A stretch of 64,000 nt of DNA from positions 558,001 through 622,000 of the forward strand of contig JAAVTG010000581.1 in assembly GCA_011947345.1 (NCBI GenBank), given 5' to 3'. The stretch comes from Phytophthora quininea. Lineage: Eukaryota > Oomycota > Peronosporomycetes > Peronosporales > Peronosporaceae. Under the pieces are notes generated by a model. That model was not told the DNA's origin and ran no database searches. It worked only from the letters and a program-made list of their open reading frames with translations. Below, one piece after another: positions 46,301-58,732 of the stretch. Each line of letters starts with the position of its first letter. Position 1 is the first letter of the stretch. Both the position numbers and the translations under genes were made by a program.

Positions 46301-49300
46301 TCTCTTGTGGCTCGGATCGTTATGACGCTTGCCGTTTTTGCGCAGCAACAAGTTGAGGAAGCCTCCATTGAAGTGCAAGCGGCCATGGAACGTCTGGGGG
46401 CAGAAAATGCTGCGGAAGGCAACGGAACTGGCACCAAGTCGGCGTCATTTACAGGTTCGAGTATCACTGGCAGTTCCCACCTGTCAGGGACTGCACGCCG
46501 TGGAAGTGATAACCTAAGAGCTAGTCGGCTGGAGAATTCGGTCGCTAGCAATCCAGCGGAAGCCACTGACCCATTCAGTAAACTGAAAAGCAAGCTTAAG
46601 CCAGGGACAAATGCAAACACCCCGGCTTCGGCACCTTCACCTTTGATAAACAGCCCACGAGATGTGCAGCCTGCTGCCCAACAAGAGCAGGAAATTCCAG
46701 CGCTAAAGTTGATTGTGCAGAAAACAAGCGCAATTTTTGAATGCTTGCGCTTCTGGATCATGCATCGAACCGAAGTGTTGCAAGACGGTGATGTAAAGAA
46801 GCTGATTTTCAGTGCTATCGAAGCAGCGCTTGTTGGTACGCTACCGGACGGTGAATGGCAGCAAGAAGTGGAACGCGCGCGTACACTTGAACGGCGTATG
46901 TCAATGCCACTACTTTTCTTAGGATTGCAGATGCGTGCATCCCTTGACAACAAACCAGGCCACGCTTGGTTGAAATGCTTCGAAGAAACGGCAGTGGCTG
47001 CCGAGGGGCTACTGATGCACTTGCTGCACCATATTAATGGGTTCCCATCGCCTGCAGGCGTTGACCAGATGATATCGGATTGCTCGGAACTTAACGAACT
47101 GGACGCATCTCGTGGTACGAACGCGGACGATGAATCGCCGCCAGCCGCCTTGAGTTTTGTTTTTATGGATTCGATTGTGTTCAGCGTTGTTGGAAGCTTA
47201 GACTCGTCTTGTGCGCGTTTTATTGTGAGAGATATGACCGGCTTATTTACATGGGAAATTACCACAGCCGTCATGGCGCGCGGTACACACTCACTAACTA
47301 GTTGGGTGGGTATAGGAACAGCTTTGCGCGGCGCGGATAACACTGCTAACAGTTCTTCAGTAGTTGAACGAGAATTAACCCTGGAAACAGACGCCATGAG
47401 CACTGAATCACAGGTTTTACATCGTCCAAGCGGAACTGTGCAGGTTGAATTTAAACACATAGATGAAGGCAGTGTATGCAAGACATGTGGTGGGGAGAAG
47501 CCTCGAATTAAGGCGGTTTCTGATGCTAAGAACACACGTGACAAAGGTGGGATCAAGCTTGAGGTTCGACAAGTGTCATGGGAACATGAACAAGACATCC
47601 TGTCCAACAATGTGTGTCCGATAAAGAGCAGCTATGTGTTCCATGACAATGACAATACCGGTGCATCCGCAGGCAACAAGGAAAATAGCGATTCTAAAAG
47701 AAAGATAAATCGCGGTCCTCCGATGTCGATAAAATGCCGGGGACAGGGAATCGCGACGAGCGCCAGGAGCGCCTAGAACGCGTAGCAAAACAACATGAAG
47801 ATCGGAACAATGGTGCATCATCGACAGAGGACATGCAGGAAGCTCAAAAACCGGTATGCCATTGCCCTCCACAAGCCGAATCCAAGTTCAAGCGGCGTAC
47901 CACTACGACAATTTGTGGTCTCTTCGACATGTCAATAAACGAGCCAAACGTAGGCAGCTTGGACGATGAACGGTGCTTGCTGGACCTAGTCTTGGATAGC
48001 ATACCGATGGTGTTCCGTGATTGCGGCGGCGACACGACGGACAAAACGCTGTTGGGTGGTCGATACTCGATGCTCCGCTATAATTTGATGGATTTGGCAC
48101 CCTCTTCAGGCCCTCTGCTGATTGATTCGGCTGAAGCCCCTGGGTTCTCTTTCTTGCAACGCCTTATCCACGATGAAGAGTGCTACTCGCAACTGAAAAA
48201 TTTCCTCACGAAGGAAGAAAATACCGGCGGGAAGGAGTTGGTGGACTTCTGTGATGCAGTGAAGAAATACGAGCGGTCATCAGTCCCTACCGACCGTCTG
48301 GGGCAGGCAAGTGTCATCTACTGGGAGTTTTTGACGGCGGAAGGCGGCAAGAAAATTATATTTCCTAGCAATATCGTTGCTGATATTCAGACGCAGCTCC
48401 ATAAAGCTCAAACTGCCCTCAGAGCGGCATCGGCGGCGCCCGCAGAGGAAACCGCGGAACCTGTCTTCTGTCTCCCGGAGCTCTTTTCCAACATGCAATG
48501 GCATTTGTTGAATACGAAGGGTTTGAAAAGTCAGGTCTACTGGACAAGTACGTCGCTGCGTTGGACCAACCGGCAGCCCTATCGGCCGCAACGCCAAGCA
48601 ACGGCAAAAGCGGTTCCATGCCATCCATTCCACCTCAATTGGCTCTCTTCGACTCGTTTTCAATCATGGAAGTCAACGCACGTGTATCGCACTTGGCACT
48701 GAAGCGGCGCAACGCAGACGAGCAATTAGCAAGGCTGACAAAACCTGGAGTAACACCTGCCGATCACATGATTGAAGTGTCAAACAGTAGTCTGAAGGAT
48801 AGTCGAGTGAGCGCCTTGATATCTGCCGACTGTTTTTATCGCAAGCAGGGCTGCTTCCCTCGCCTGACGGGGATGCGAAGAAGAAGTCGACACTAAAACT
48901 GCTAGAACACGGCTCCAAGTTGGAACGATCATTAAGACACTTGGACAAGAGTCCAACGCGAGAAACCATGAAAATTGGTGTCATTTACGTCGGCAAAAAG
49001 CAGTTCACGCAGCAAGATATTTTACACAATGAGAAAGGCAGTCGCGCATACGAGCTGCTCCTATCGCAGCTTGGGTGGGAAGTCGATTTGCAGACCCACC
49101 GCGGGTTTGTAGGCGGTCTCGATACCAACCCGAAGAGCCTGTCGAACGGAACGACGACATTGTACTACGCCAGTTCGCACAGCGAAGTGATGTTCCACGT
49201 GGTGACAATGATGCCTACAAAGCCGTCGGACCCGCAGCAGATCGACAAAAAGCGGCATGTCGGCAACGACTACGTGCACATTGTCTGGAGCGACAACGCT

Positions 49301-49750
49301 ACCCAAGAATACGACCCGTCCACGATTACCAGCCACTTCAATGACGTGCAGATTGTTATCTACCCGTTGAAGAAGGCGCAACGCGGTCTCTTTTTGATCA
49401 AGATCCACACAAAGACAAAGTACCCCCTTCGGACCCCTCCAGTCAGGAATGGTGGTTCATCAAGCGGATCTCGCTAGGCTCGTGCGCCAGACAGCTATGA
49501 ACGCGAATCGTGTGTGTCGCTCACAGGTAAATGCTCGCCTTGTTTTAATTTTGTTTGGGTGCTTAATAGTTGACGCACCTCTTGTTTTAATTTGTAGACG
49601 ATGTTGTACGTTCGGCCGTATCCGACGCGAAAGAAACTGGTGGATGAAATCGTCGAGCGGTACGCTGTGGAGTACAAGGAGAGCCAGCTACTCACGATGC
49701 TGTTTGGAAATTCTGCATCCGCTCCAGCGGCATCGGCGGGCGCTGAGTAA
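43357..49750 (+). CDS. RalGAP-alpha/tuberin-like protein with RGS and Rap-GAP domains
   Basis: About 2,100 residues. The N-terminal ~1,500 are helical, HEAT-like, with a low-complexity insert (about 46400-46680), as in RalGAP-alpha/tuberin proteins. Near 48140-48570 an RGS-like domain appears: FLQRLIHDEECYSQLKNFLT at its start and LFSNMQ, FEKSG and LLDKYVAAL at its end. The Rap-GAP domain begins near 48969 (MKIGVIYVG), includes GSRAYELLLSQLGW, and carries the Asn-thumb motif HVGNDYVHIVW (49258-49290) and FGPLQSGMVV. A 71-nt intron (49527-49597, GTAAAT...TTGTAG) leads to the last exon. Such GAPs switch off Ral-, Rap- or Rheb-type small GTPases; the RGS part would act on a heterotrimeric G-alpha. 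Frames break near 43890, 44760, 45390, 46100, 47750, 48500, 48860 and 49435. Confidence 0.8.
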
Positions 49751-50238
49751 GATGTTTCTCAGCTTGTAGTGGGCGTGTTGACGTTAACATTGTGTTTTCC
49801 GTTGTTGCTGCCTGCTGTGGTATGTTTAATTTTCCTGAGCACTTAAAGCACTGATGTTGGTCATTAATCGAACTATGGCTGTAAGCTAGTTGCGAGGAAT
49901 GTAATGTGGTTCTTACTTACGTCTGTAAGAATCACATTGTTCCTTCGGATTGCACAGTACGGCTGTGTATTCCGGTTACTCTGGACCCGGCGAAATCTAC
50001 ACAGGTATCCCGATCTCGAGATGATTCGCCAATAGCAAGCTGTCATCACAGATAATCGCTTTCAGCAGCGTTATAAAGATGTCCAAGAGGACAGGCCTCG
50101 TCACCGGTCCAACAAAAACCAGCGTCCTGAAATAGTGAAACCCCGCCCCAACAAACCCGATCTCGTTGGGCCTTAGGTGGCAGTCACTGCGACCAAGATC
50201 CAATCCTACACAGCTGATTAATGACCTAGAGGAGCAAG
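49751..50238. other. Intergenic region between RapGAP and channel II
   Basis: About 490 bases separate two genes on the same strand. It holds the hairpin at 49903-49938 and presumably the channel promoter; no further gene is visible. Confidence 0.5.
49903..49938. other. 14-bp inverted repeat (hairpin) after RapGAP gene
   Basis: AATGTGGTTCTTAC (49903-49916) pairs with GTAAGAATCACATT (49925-49938) around an 8-base loop; the single mismatch would be a G-U pair in RNA. Flanking bases extend it imperfectly to about 21 pairs. It starts 153 bases after the RapGAP stop, so it may lie in the 3' UTR or mark the 3' end. Confidence 0.7.
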
Positions 50239-53200
50239 ATGAAGGTGTACGTGGCAGATTCAAGAGCCAAATCGACTGTGACCACTTCCAATGGCCCACC
50301 ACTGGTTGGTTTTCCCAAGGCTTCCGTCCCAAAGCTGGACCTGCAAAGTCACCGTCCTGTGGATTAGTATATCGCCATCTGCAGAAAGTGTTCAAGCCAC
50401 TGGAGCAACATTACAAGCGATTATCCTGGACAACTCGATGGACCATCCGAACCAGCATCAGCTTGTACGCGTTGCTGTACATATTCGTGACGGTTCCTTT
50501 CCGAATCGCATTTTACTATGATCCGTATGAGACTGATGGTGGACAACGCAATCACGGCTGGACAGACGAGCTCAGCGTCTTCACGGCCATGGATGTACTG
50601 GCAGATATGATTGGGCTGGCCGAGTTCATCCAGTTTTACAAGCTACAAAGGAGCGTGTTTTCAAAGTTTTCTAGCAGTTTTGACCTGACAAGAAGAACGT
50701 CACGTGACAGCAGTTGGCGACCTCCAACACAGCGCGTTCTTACAAGAGCGCCATCATTTAGCGGACTACGACGTGGAAAAAAAAATGGACATTAGCTGCA
50801 ATTGAACGAATAGCAGCGAAATCGTCGAGTGCAGCGGATGATTCTATATCGCAACGCCATTTTGAGCGAACACAAACCGTCGAGTTTATGCTTGAAATTG
50901 CGGCTCTCGTACCGGCCGAACTAATACCGCTCGCTTCTGGGATGTACAATGTGTTGCACCTAGTGCGGGTCACCAAACTATGTCGTCTGTATCGGCTTCG
51001 ACGATGTCTCGCAACAGTTGCCGATATTTATTCCGATCGTGCTTGGGTGCAACAGCTATCATCGAAGGGCATTGACAGCCTCGTGAGCAATATCACCGTC
51101 TGTGTGGGTTTGTGTCATTGGATTGCATGCGGTTACATGTTAGTTGCTCACGCGCAATGCGGAATAACTTTCGAAGCCTGTCACGAGAATGTCGAGTCGA
51201 GTTGGATTGTCCGAGACCAACTTTTGGCGCAACAGCGTTGCGAAAATATTCACGCACGCTGTACTGGGCATCACGGACCATCGTATTGCTAGGCTACGAT
51301 GATGTCACTCCTGTGTCAGACGCCGAAACCCTTTACACTCTTGTAGCAATACTTATTGGAGCTCTCTTTGGATCATCGTTGTTGGCGACGTATCTCTTTA
51401 TTTTTCGTTTTCGCAACGCGCGATCTGCAGCTTACGCCAGCCATGTGGATAATGCGCGAGAGTATATGCGGTCGCAGAACATCCCTCGTGCTGTGCGGCG
51501 GCAAGTTATTGCGTATTACAGTTACTCTTGGAATACGCATAATAGTCTGGACAGTGAAGAAGCACTACATTTGATGCCTAAACATTTACAGCTAAAGGTA
51601 GTTTCGACTTTGAAAGCTGGACGACTGAAGCAAGTGTGCTTCTTAGCGAAAGAAAGCGTCGAATTTATCAACTTACTGGCTGCCACGCTCATTCGACAAG
51701 TGTACTCTCCAGCGGACCCGATTATCGAACCGAAGTTCAATGCTCAAATGTTTTTCGTGATCCGCGGCAGGGTAATGACCTCCGCATTTGATGGTTCCAA
51801 TCCGAAAGAGTGTCACACAGGAGATTTCTTTGCTGATAGCTGCTTATTGTTTCCTGAAAAGTTTGAAGAAAAGGCCGTTGCCAAGACGTTCTGTGAGCTT
51901 TATGTGCTTGCTAAGGTCAAGTTTGACGAGGCTTTAGCTGGATTTTACAGGGAGACCGAGACGGAGGCGCGGGAACGAATGACAGAGACGCTCGAAAAAT
52001 ACACAGTACAGTTGCGCAAAACGAAGAAACTACTTGGAATGCGTGCTCGAGCCAACAGTAGTAGTAGAATCTCATATGGAGGTAGCACACGCAGTATTGC
52101 TCTGGATGACAACCACGTCCCAGTACTTGTACACCGAGTTGGCTGGCGCTTTCCTGGATCTACTTTTCGTTCTCATTTGGACACAGCAAGACTGCTAGCC
52201 ACCCTCTACGTCTCGTTTGAAGTCCCTTATTTTGCGGTGTTTATCTCAATGACCAAAGACCAACACGTGTTCACCGAGCAGCCTGAGTTCGGCATGCGAT
52301 ATTCATTGACACTAGCAGTGGAGTTTTTTTCTGCGTCCACTTAATTCTCCGTTCTCGCTATTTAGCGCATTTGGACCCATGGTAATGTTAACCGTGGAGA
52401 TCCCGACCTCATTTTTGCAGCTTACAAGTCCAATGGATTTTACCTGGATCTCATCGCGAGTCTACCTGTTGGCATTATAGTGGAATCTTTGTCAGCTTCA
52501 GTTGGGCACCGATACTTGCTGCTTTTCCGTTTGCTGCGGCTTCTGCGTCTACGGGAAACCCCTCATTTGTTGTGGAGTTTTTGTGACTACCATGGCCTGA
52601 GCTCCAAAGTGCATCTTGTCATTTCGTTACTCCTAGGCGTCTCATTTATGTTGCATGTTGTGGGCTGTGTGTGGTTTGAAATGGCTTGGGTTCCGGGAGG
52701 AGCATCCCATCGCGCTCGCAGTGATGAAATGTTTGACATGACACGACCTGAGTGCCTTCGCCTTGCAACGCAGTTTGGAAATTGCTCATGGGTATCTTTT
52801 GATTGTTATTCCCATATTGGCGAAGCTTTTCCAGCGGACAACCCGGATTCAACACGTGCATACCAGGCTTCGTTTGCCTACTTACGTTCCGTGTACTGGG
52901 CGGTTGTGACGCTCACTGGCGTGGGATATGGAGATATCGTGGCGTACACGACTGCCGAAAGTTTTTGCTGCGATCTGGATTTTTATTGGAGCGATCATCA
53001 ACTTTGGCGTCGTTGGAGCGATGTCAAGTACTATTTCGAACGCGATGGCGTCGCACCATCACCACATGGAGAAAATGAACACACTTAACACCTTGTTAGA
53101 ACGAATGGATGTCTCTGAGAAGCTGAGTGCTGAAATTCGACGTTTCTACCATCATGAGTTCATTGGGCGAAAGCAAGCGTACGAATCACAGTTGCTATCC

Positions 53201-56200
53201 CATCTTCCAGACCAACTCTGTTATAAGATATCCTCGCTACTACACTCTGAAGCTGTGAAAAGTGTGTCTCTGTTCGACTCGGCTAGCATCGAATTCCTGA
53301 AGGATGTCACTGGGAAATTCCGCCATCGAAGTTACCAAAACGGAGAAACAATTTGTCTCGAGGGTGATGTTTGCCGGGAATTCTTCGTGTTTTTACACGG
53401 TAGTAAGGTGAACGTATTCTTTCGGTCTCGCAAAGTCCCAATACGTGCTCTTCAAGAAGGTGACAGCTACGGAGTCGCTCCATTCTTGCTTAAACGAGCG
53501 CATCCTGCAACTCTCATAACCTCCTCGCACGTCCACGCTTCGGTCATGACTCGTGACCAGTTTGATGTCATTCAACGCAAGTTTGACGACGACCTAAAGG
53601 ACATGCGAGAGGAAGCCCAAGGTCTCTGGATCGAGCAGCAAAATGGTATGCGTCGCACCGTGCGAAATCTTGAAATGCTTAAACTCCAGCCTCACCTGAT
53701 GCAAACATCAACGCTCTTTTACTTGGGCGATGTCCAAGTTTTAGCTAACGGCGCCACTGGAAATAATAGCGGCAAGAAACTCCGCGATGCGCATGAAACG
53801 CGGAATTTGATGACTAGCATTTGGAACGCCATTATCACACTGTGGAATGTGTACAATGCCATCTTCGTGATTTTTCGTATCTGCTTTCACTCGCACATGC
53901 ACTATTCAACTGGTCTAAGCACCGTGATCTGGATTGCCGATCTCAGCTGCGATGCTTGCTTCGCGATTGATATCTACTTGCGACTCTTTTACTTTGGTCT
54001 CCACGAAGTTGGCGTTGAAAATCTGTTATACCGGCATGAGATGGATAAACACTACCGGCGGAGTTCAGCAATGAAGTGGGATTTGTTTGCTTCGTTGCCG
54101 CTTTACACTCCGTTTGCAAGCGTTTCGTTGATTCCTAGTCTGTGCAGACTGCCACGGCTTATTCGATGTTCCGACTTGTGGGTGTACTTGGACGATGTCA
54201 TTGTGCAGATCCAGCAGCATTTTGCATCTCATAACGTGTCAGCCTACTTAAGTCCTGTCAAGCTCATGATAATTCTTGTGTTGGTGGCGCATTTTGTAGG
54301 CTGCGTTTTCTTCTTGATATCGGAACGCGAGTGCCAAAGCGTTGCAAGTTGCTGGATTAACCACGATCATTTACTACACGAGTATCATAACTCTGTTGTA
54401 ATGCTCTACGCGAAGTCATTTTATTGGTCTACCACCACGCTACTGTTAGTAGGATCGCGTGAGAGCGTTCCTCGTGATGCTGCTGGCACGCTTTGGACAG
54501 GATTAACGTGTTTGTTCTGCACGTTTATCATCGGGCATATTGTAGGTGAGATTTCGGAGCTGATTCTTGAGCTCGGGAAGGAAACGAAGCAGTACAAAGG
54601 TCGTATCGCTAGTTTCGAAGGGTTTGCGAAGGAACACGAGCTGCCAGGAATTTTGCGTGAGCGTGTTGGGTATTTTTTCCGCCTGCAGTTTGAGCACACG
54701 AAAGGTCTCGAGTTGCAAGACACCGTGCATGATTTGTCTGCTAACCTTCGACTCAAACTCATGACCGAAATTTATGGGCATTCCATTGCGTTAATGCCCA
54801 TCAGCCGCTTTCTCGCTTCGTCGCAGGTGAACAATTTGGCTCTTCGTCTTCAGTCGGAACTGTTTATCCCCGGAGACAGTGTATTGGTCGAAGGTAGCTT
54901 TGGAAACCGGTTGTGTATGCTTCGCAAGGGTATGGCAGCCGCATTCTGGACGAGCTCAGCAACAAGCGTGGCGATCCTCATGGAGGGAGCTTTGTTCGGC
55001 GAGATCGCATTTTTCATTCCAGGTCAGCGAAGGCTTGCTACAGTGAGGTCTACGACATCGTGCGAGGTGCTATATGTTACAAAACCGATTGGCAAGAGTT
55101 GTGGACAAACTCCGGGGATCTGTCAGATTCTCAAGTACAGAAGCACGCCCATCATGCTATTTTTGAGTGGGTTCAGGCTCGACTCCGCAGATACAAACGA
55201 AGCAGTTTGAGAGCTGCAAAAAGGCCAAATATTTGCTCACTTCTCGGCACACTCCGCAAAATCTCCAAACGATGGTCGCCACGGCAAAAGGGGTTGCCAA
55301 AGCTAAACGGAGATTATCTGCTGCATTGCTGTCGAGCCACGGTCTTGACGATGAAGTTACTACTGCTGGTCCACCCCCTACTACCAAGCAAAAACCAGTT
55401 TTATTGTCTGCCATAAACAGCTCATCAAGCAGGAGATTATCCGTATCGTCGGAAATCCAGCTGCTGGAAAAGAAAACAAAATATTTGCAGGCAAAGACCG
55501 AGGAGTACGCGAAAAATATCGTCCAGCTATCCAAGCACTGTATGCACATCGGCGTGCTTCTTCTATGATATCAACACTGAGCCATCGACATAGTTCATCG
55601 GGGCCCAGCAAAGGAAGAGGAAATTCAGGACTACATCGAAGCATGGTCGGTGATACTGTTACACCTATTGCCAATGGAAATGGCGGCTCTGCCGGGGAGG
55701 ATATTCGTACGATGCAATTCATGGTTGACACCAGTCCAGCCAACAAATACGTGTGCGATGGACTGCCCGACGAGTACATACGCAGTATAGAGAACGAGTG
55801 CTGGTCTCGATTTAAGCTGCTGACAGTGGCACAGTACGCTGTCAGCAAGTTGGTTGAGGAATATGCTCCGATTGAAACCTCCTTTATTCATACAGCGTCA
55901 GGCACGGGTCAGCAATTACAGATCAAAATCCAGCCAGCACGAAACAAGCACAAGATCCTGCGCACCCGATCATACCGGTACAACGAATACGAAGGCCGTA
56001 AAACGGATATTCAATCTCTTTTGGCCGGACCTTCGCCGAGGAGACATTCTGCACAGTGGAAAGCATTAGCAGTAGCTGCTGCACCGGGGCTAAGCGCTCT
56101 TTTTCGAAAGAGATTAAGGGTGGCCGACGATTTTCAGTGGCGCATCAAGCCATCCCGCAAACCCCGCGCCGTGCCAACCCTTCTAAATTGCCTGATCAGG

Positions 56201-58708
56201 AAGCACGGCTGCTGCGTATCAAACGATGCCATTCCTTACCGCTGTTCGGGCGAGAGTTCTTCGACAAAGTGCATCGACAGGAAGATAAGCACTTGGCATC
56301 GAGTGTTGTTCAACCTAGTATTGACTTTGAAGTTCTTCAGAGATGTCAGCGGCCCCAATTTTCAGCACAGCTTGCATTATTTCAGCGGTATAACTCGTGG
56401 AAATCCCGCAGTAATGTGGCAGTACAGCCAGATTTCCACCAAACAGCTATGTTAGCCATTAGTCGTCGACACTTACATGATGCGATTCCCAGGACAGCTT
56501 CAGCTCGAGACACTGTTTTCAGTAGTAAAAGCCCGCGAAGCGCTGCAGTGGGGACACAGCTTCAGTTATCAAGCCAACAGGCCCTCCGCGTCGCTACTTC
56601 GGATCTCAAAGCTAAAGAATTCATTAAGTTGGCGAAGCAGGTGGGAAAGCTTTGGGACTTCACGATGCTTTTGATTATAGGGTACTACTTGGTGGTCACA
56701 CCATTCAAGGTGTGCTTTTCAAACGAACTCGTTGATCTTCCCCACGATGTACTTTGGAGGTGGTCCGGATTCGAGATCTTCCTTGACTTGCTGTATGCGT
56801 GTGACGTGGCAAACAATGTCTGGCAGGCTTCTTTGACGCAGCAAGGTGCTGTCACCACAGAAGCAGCATCTCATCCTGGGATCTGGCAAGTTTTGGCGTC
56901 AAATTCGGCTTTACGGTTGGAAATCCTAGCGATGCTACCACTTGAATTGCTTCTCTTTGGTGCTCATGTCCGAGTATCACTAGCCCACGAGCCATCATCC
57001 GGGGAAAGGGCGCTTGGGAACTGGTGGGCGACACGATGGTTGCTACGATTGAATCGATTATTGCTTCGAAGCCGTATCCAACCACTCGGAACAGTTGTTC
57101 CAGTTCGTGATTTACGAGAGCAAGTTGCCAGTGAACGAAGCCATGCTGTATTTCCTGAGAGGTCTGGGGTCGTACCTCACTACAGGTCATCTTATAGCTT
57201 GCATTTGGTTTCTGACCAGTGAGATTGGATACCACAGCTATGGGACATCGTGGCTTGCAACGTCGGGAATGCTAACGTTTATCCCATCGGGTGCCACAGC
57301 AACGGAAGAAGTTGGTCGAATGCTTTCTGCGTCTGCGGGTTCATTTGTGCTGAAAAGTGTTTCACTTTCTCGCAAGTACATGCGCTCCTTACTATTCTCT
57401 ATGGAATGCATTTCCACGCTATTCTACGGCGACATTTTGTCCATGAACCCCATGGAGCTTGTGGCCGAGATTGTGATCACCTTTTGGAGTATCTACATTT
57501 ATGGTGCCCTCGTCGGCGCGCAAGGAGAGTTTCTAGACGCTCGAGCTCGACGCGAAGCTGCGTTTGAGCAGAGATTAGGCGAGATGCAGCTCTATTTGGT
57601 TCAAAACGAAGTCCCGAAAGGAATTAAGAGGCAGGTAAAGGCATACTACGTTCGACTGTGGCGACGTCGCAAAGGTGAGGCTGAATTTTCCGCGGTAGCG
57701 CAAGTGTCGCGCGCATTGTACGAGGATGTTGTCATGACAACGCTGCGCAGTTTTGCGGCACAAGTCCGGGCCTTTCGAGGACTAGACGGCCAATTTCTGC
57801 GAGCTCTTTTGACCTGTTTGCAATTCGTCGTGTGCTCAGAAAATGAAGAAGTGTTTGTGATCGGCGACGTGGACCGAAGCATGTACTTCGTTGCTCAGGG
57901 CGTATCTCGGTTAAAATGGGCTTAAGCGAATCTACTCGTGAGCGTGGCGATTTCTTCGGGGAATTGGCGCTACTATACGGTATCTCGCGGCTCGAGACGT
58001 GTGTTGCCCTATCAGTGACTGAGCTCTACCGACTTGACCATGAACCGTATGAACGACTCCTTCTTGAGTTCCCAGAGTATCGTGCACGTAACAAATTTGC
58101 ATGGACAACCTACACTTTGGGGTCTGCCCGAGATTTTTCAATCGTTGAGGAAGCACTACGCTGCTTCAGAGAAGCAAGGAGGCAGCACGAAGGAGCGGCC
58201 ATCTTGCCAAGGACCCGTCCCTGAAAACGACTCCTTCGGTGCCTTCGGTCGTGAATCTTCAAGACATTGCGGCCAATTCCGAACGTATCGACGCTCAGTT
58301 GCCACATTCATACATTTACCGTTCTGCGATGGAACTATTGTCCAAGCTGAGCAAAGTCGACCCCCAAGAAGCTAAAGACCTATTCCTCAAGAGCCGTACT
58401 GGTGCTCGTAGACAGCTCAAAATGCGTTGGGGCTGGCGACATCACGAACGGAAGTGGACGAAAGTGACTTCGTTCAGAGTTTCCGATCGCACAGCGTATC
58501 ACCTTCTCCGCGAGAAGTCCTCGAAGAAGGATACAGCGAAACAGTGGATCAAATGGAAGCGGTGGTTGAGGAATTGTCGAAGCCGATGGAAGCCCCCGTG
58601 ACACCGAGGCCTGAGCTGGCAAAAATCTTAATGAAAGGCCCTAGTTATCGAATTCAACGCGCGGATAGCTTGTCGAGCAGCCAGGGCGCAGTAGAAGATA
58701 AGTGCTGA
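50239..58708 (+). CDS. Giant four-module CNBD ion channel, paralogue II
   Basis: About 2,820 residues, fully inside the window. I chose the ATG at 50239 because MKVYVADS resembles the start of paralogue I (HKVYATDN); a frame change near 50370 then leads into the conserved HYKRLSWT. Pore sequences: module 1 LLGYDDV (51289-51303), module 2 GVGYGDI (52921-52935), module 3 LVGSRES (54449-54463), module 4 TLFYGDI (57419-57433). Unbroken frames cross two junctions: 51112-52344 links CNBD 1 to S1 of module 2, and 52928-55210 links module 2 S6 and CNBD to all of module 3. CNBD 3 (LFGEIAFF..RRLATVR) and CNBD 4 (FFGELALL..SRLETC) keep binding-cassette motifs; CNBD 1 and 2 do not. About thirteen frame breaks, one at a run of nine A (50777-50785). 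Likely a plasma- or flagellar-membrane cation channel. Confidence 0.85.
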
Positions 58709-58732
58709 AACGTAATTGGTTTTTGCTTCATG

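Noticed and set aside
46273..47610. 445-codon minus-strand ORF
   Set aside because: It is a shadow of the RalGAP-like coding frame on the plus strand, with Ser/Cys-rich composition and no motif.
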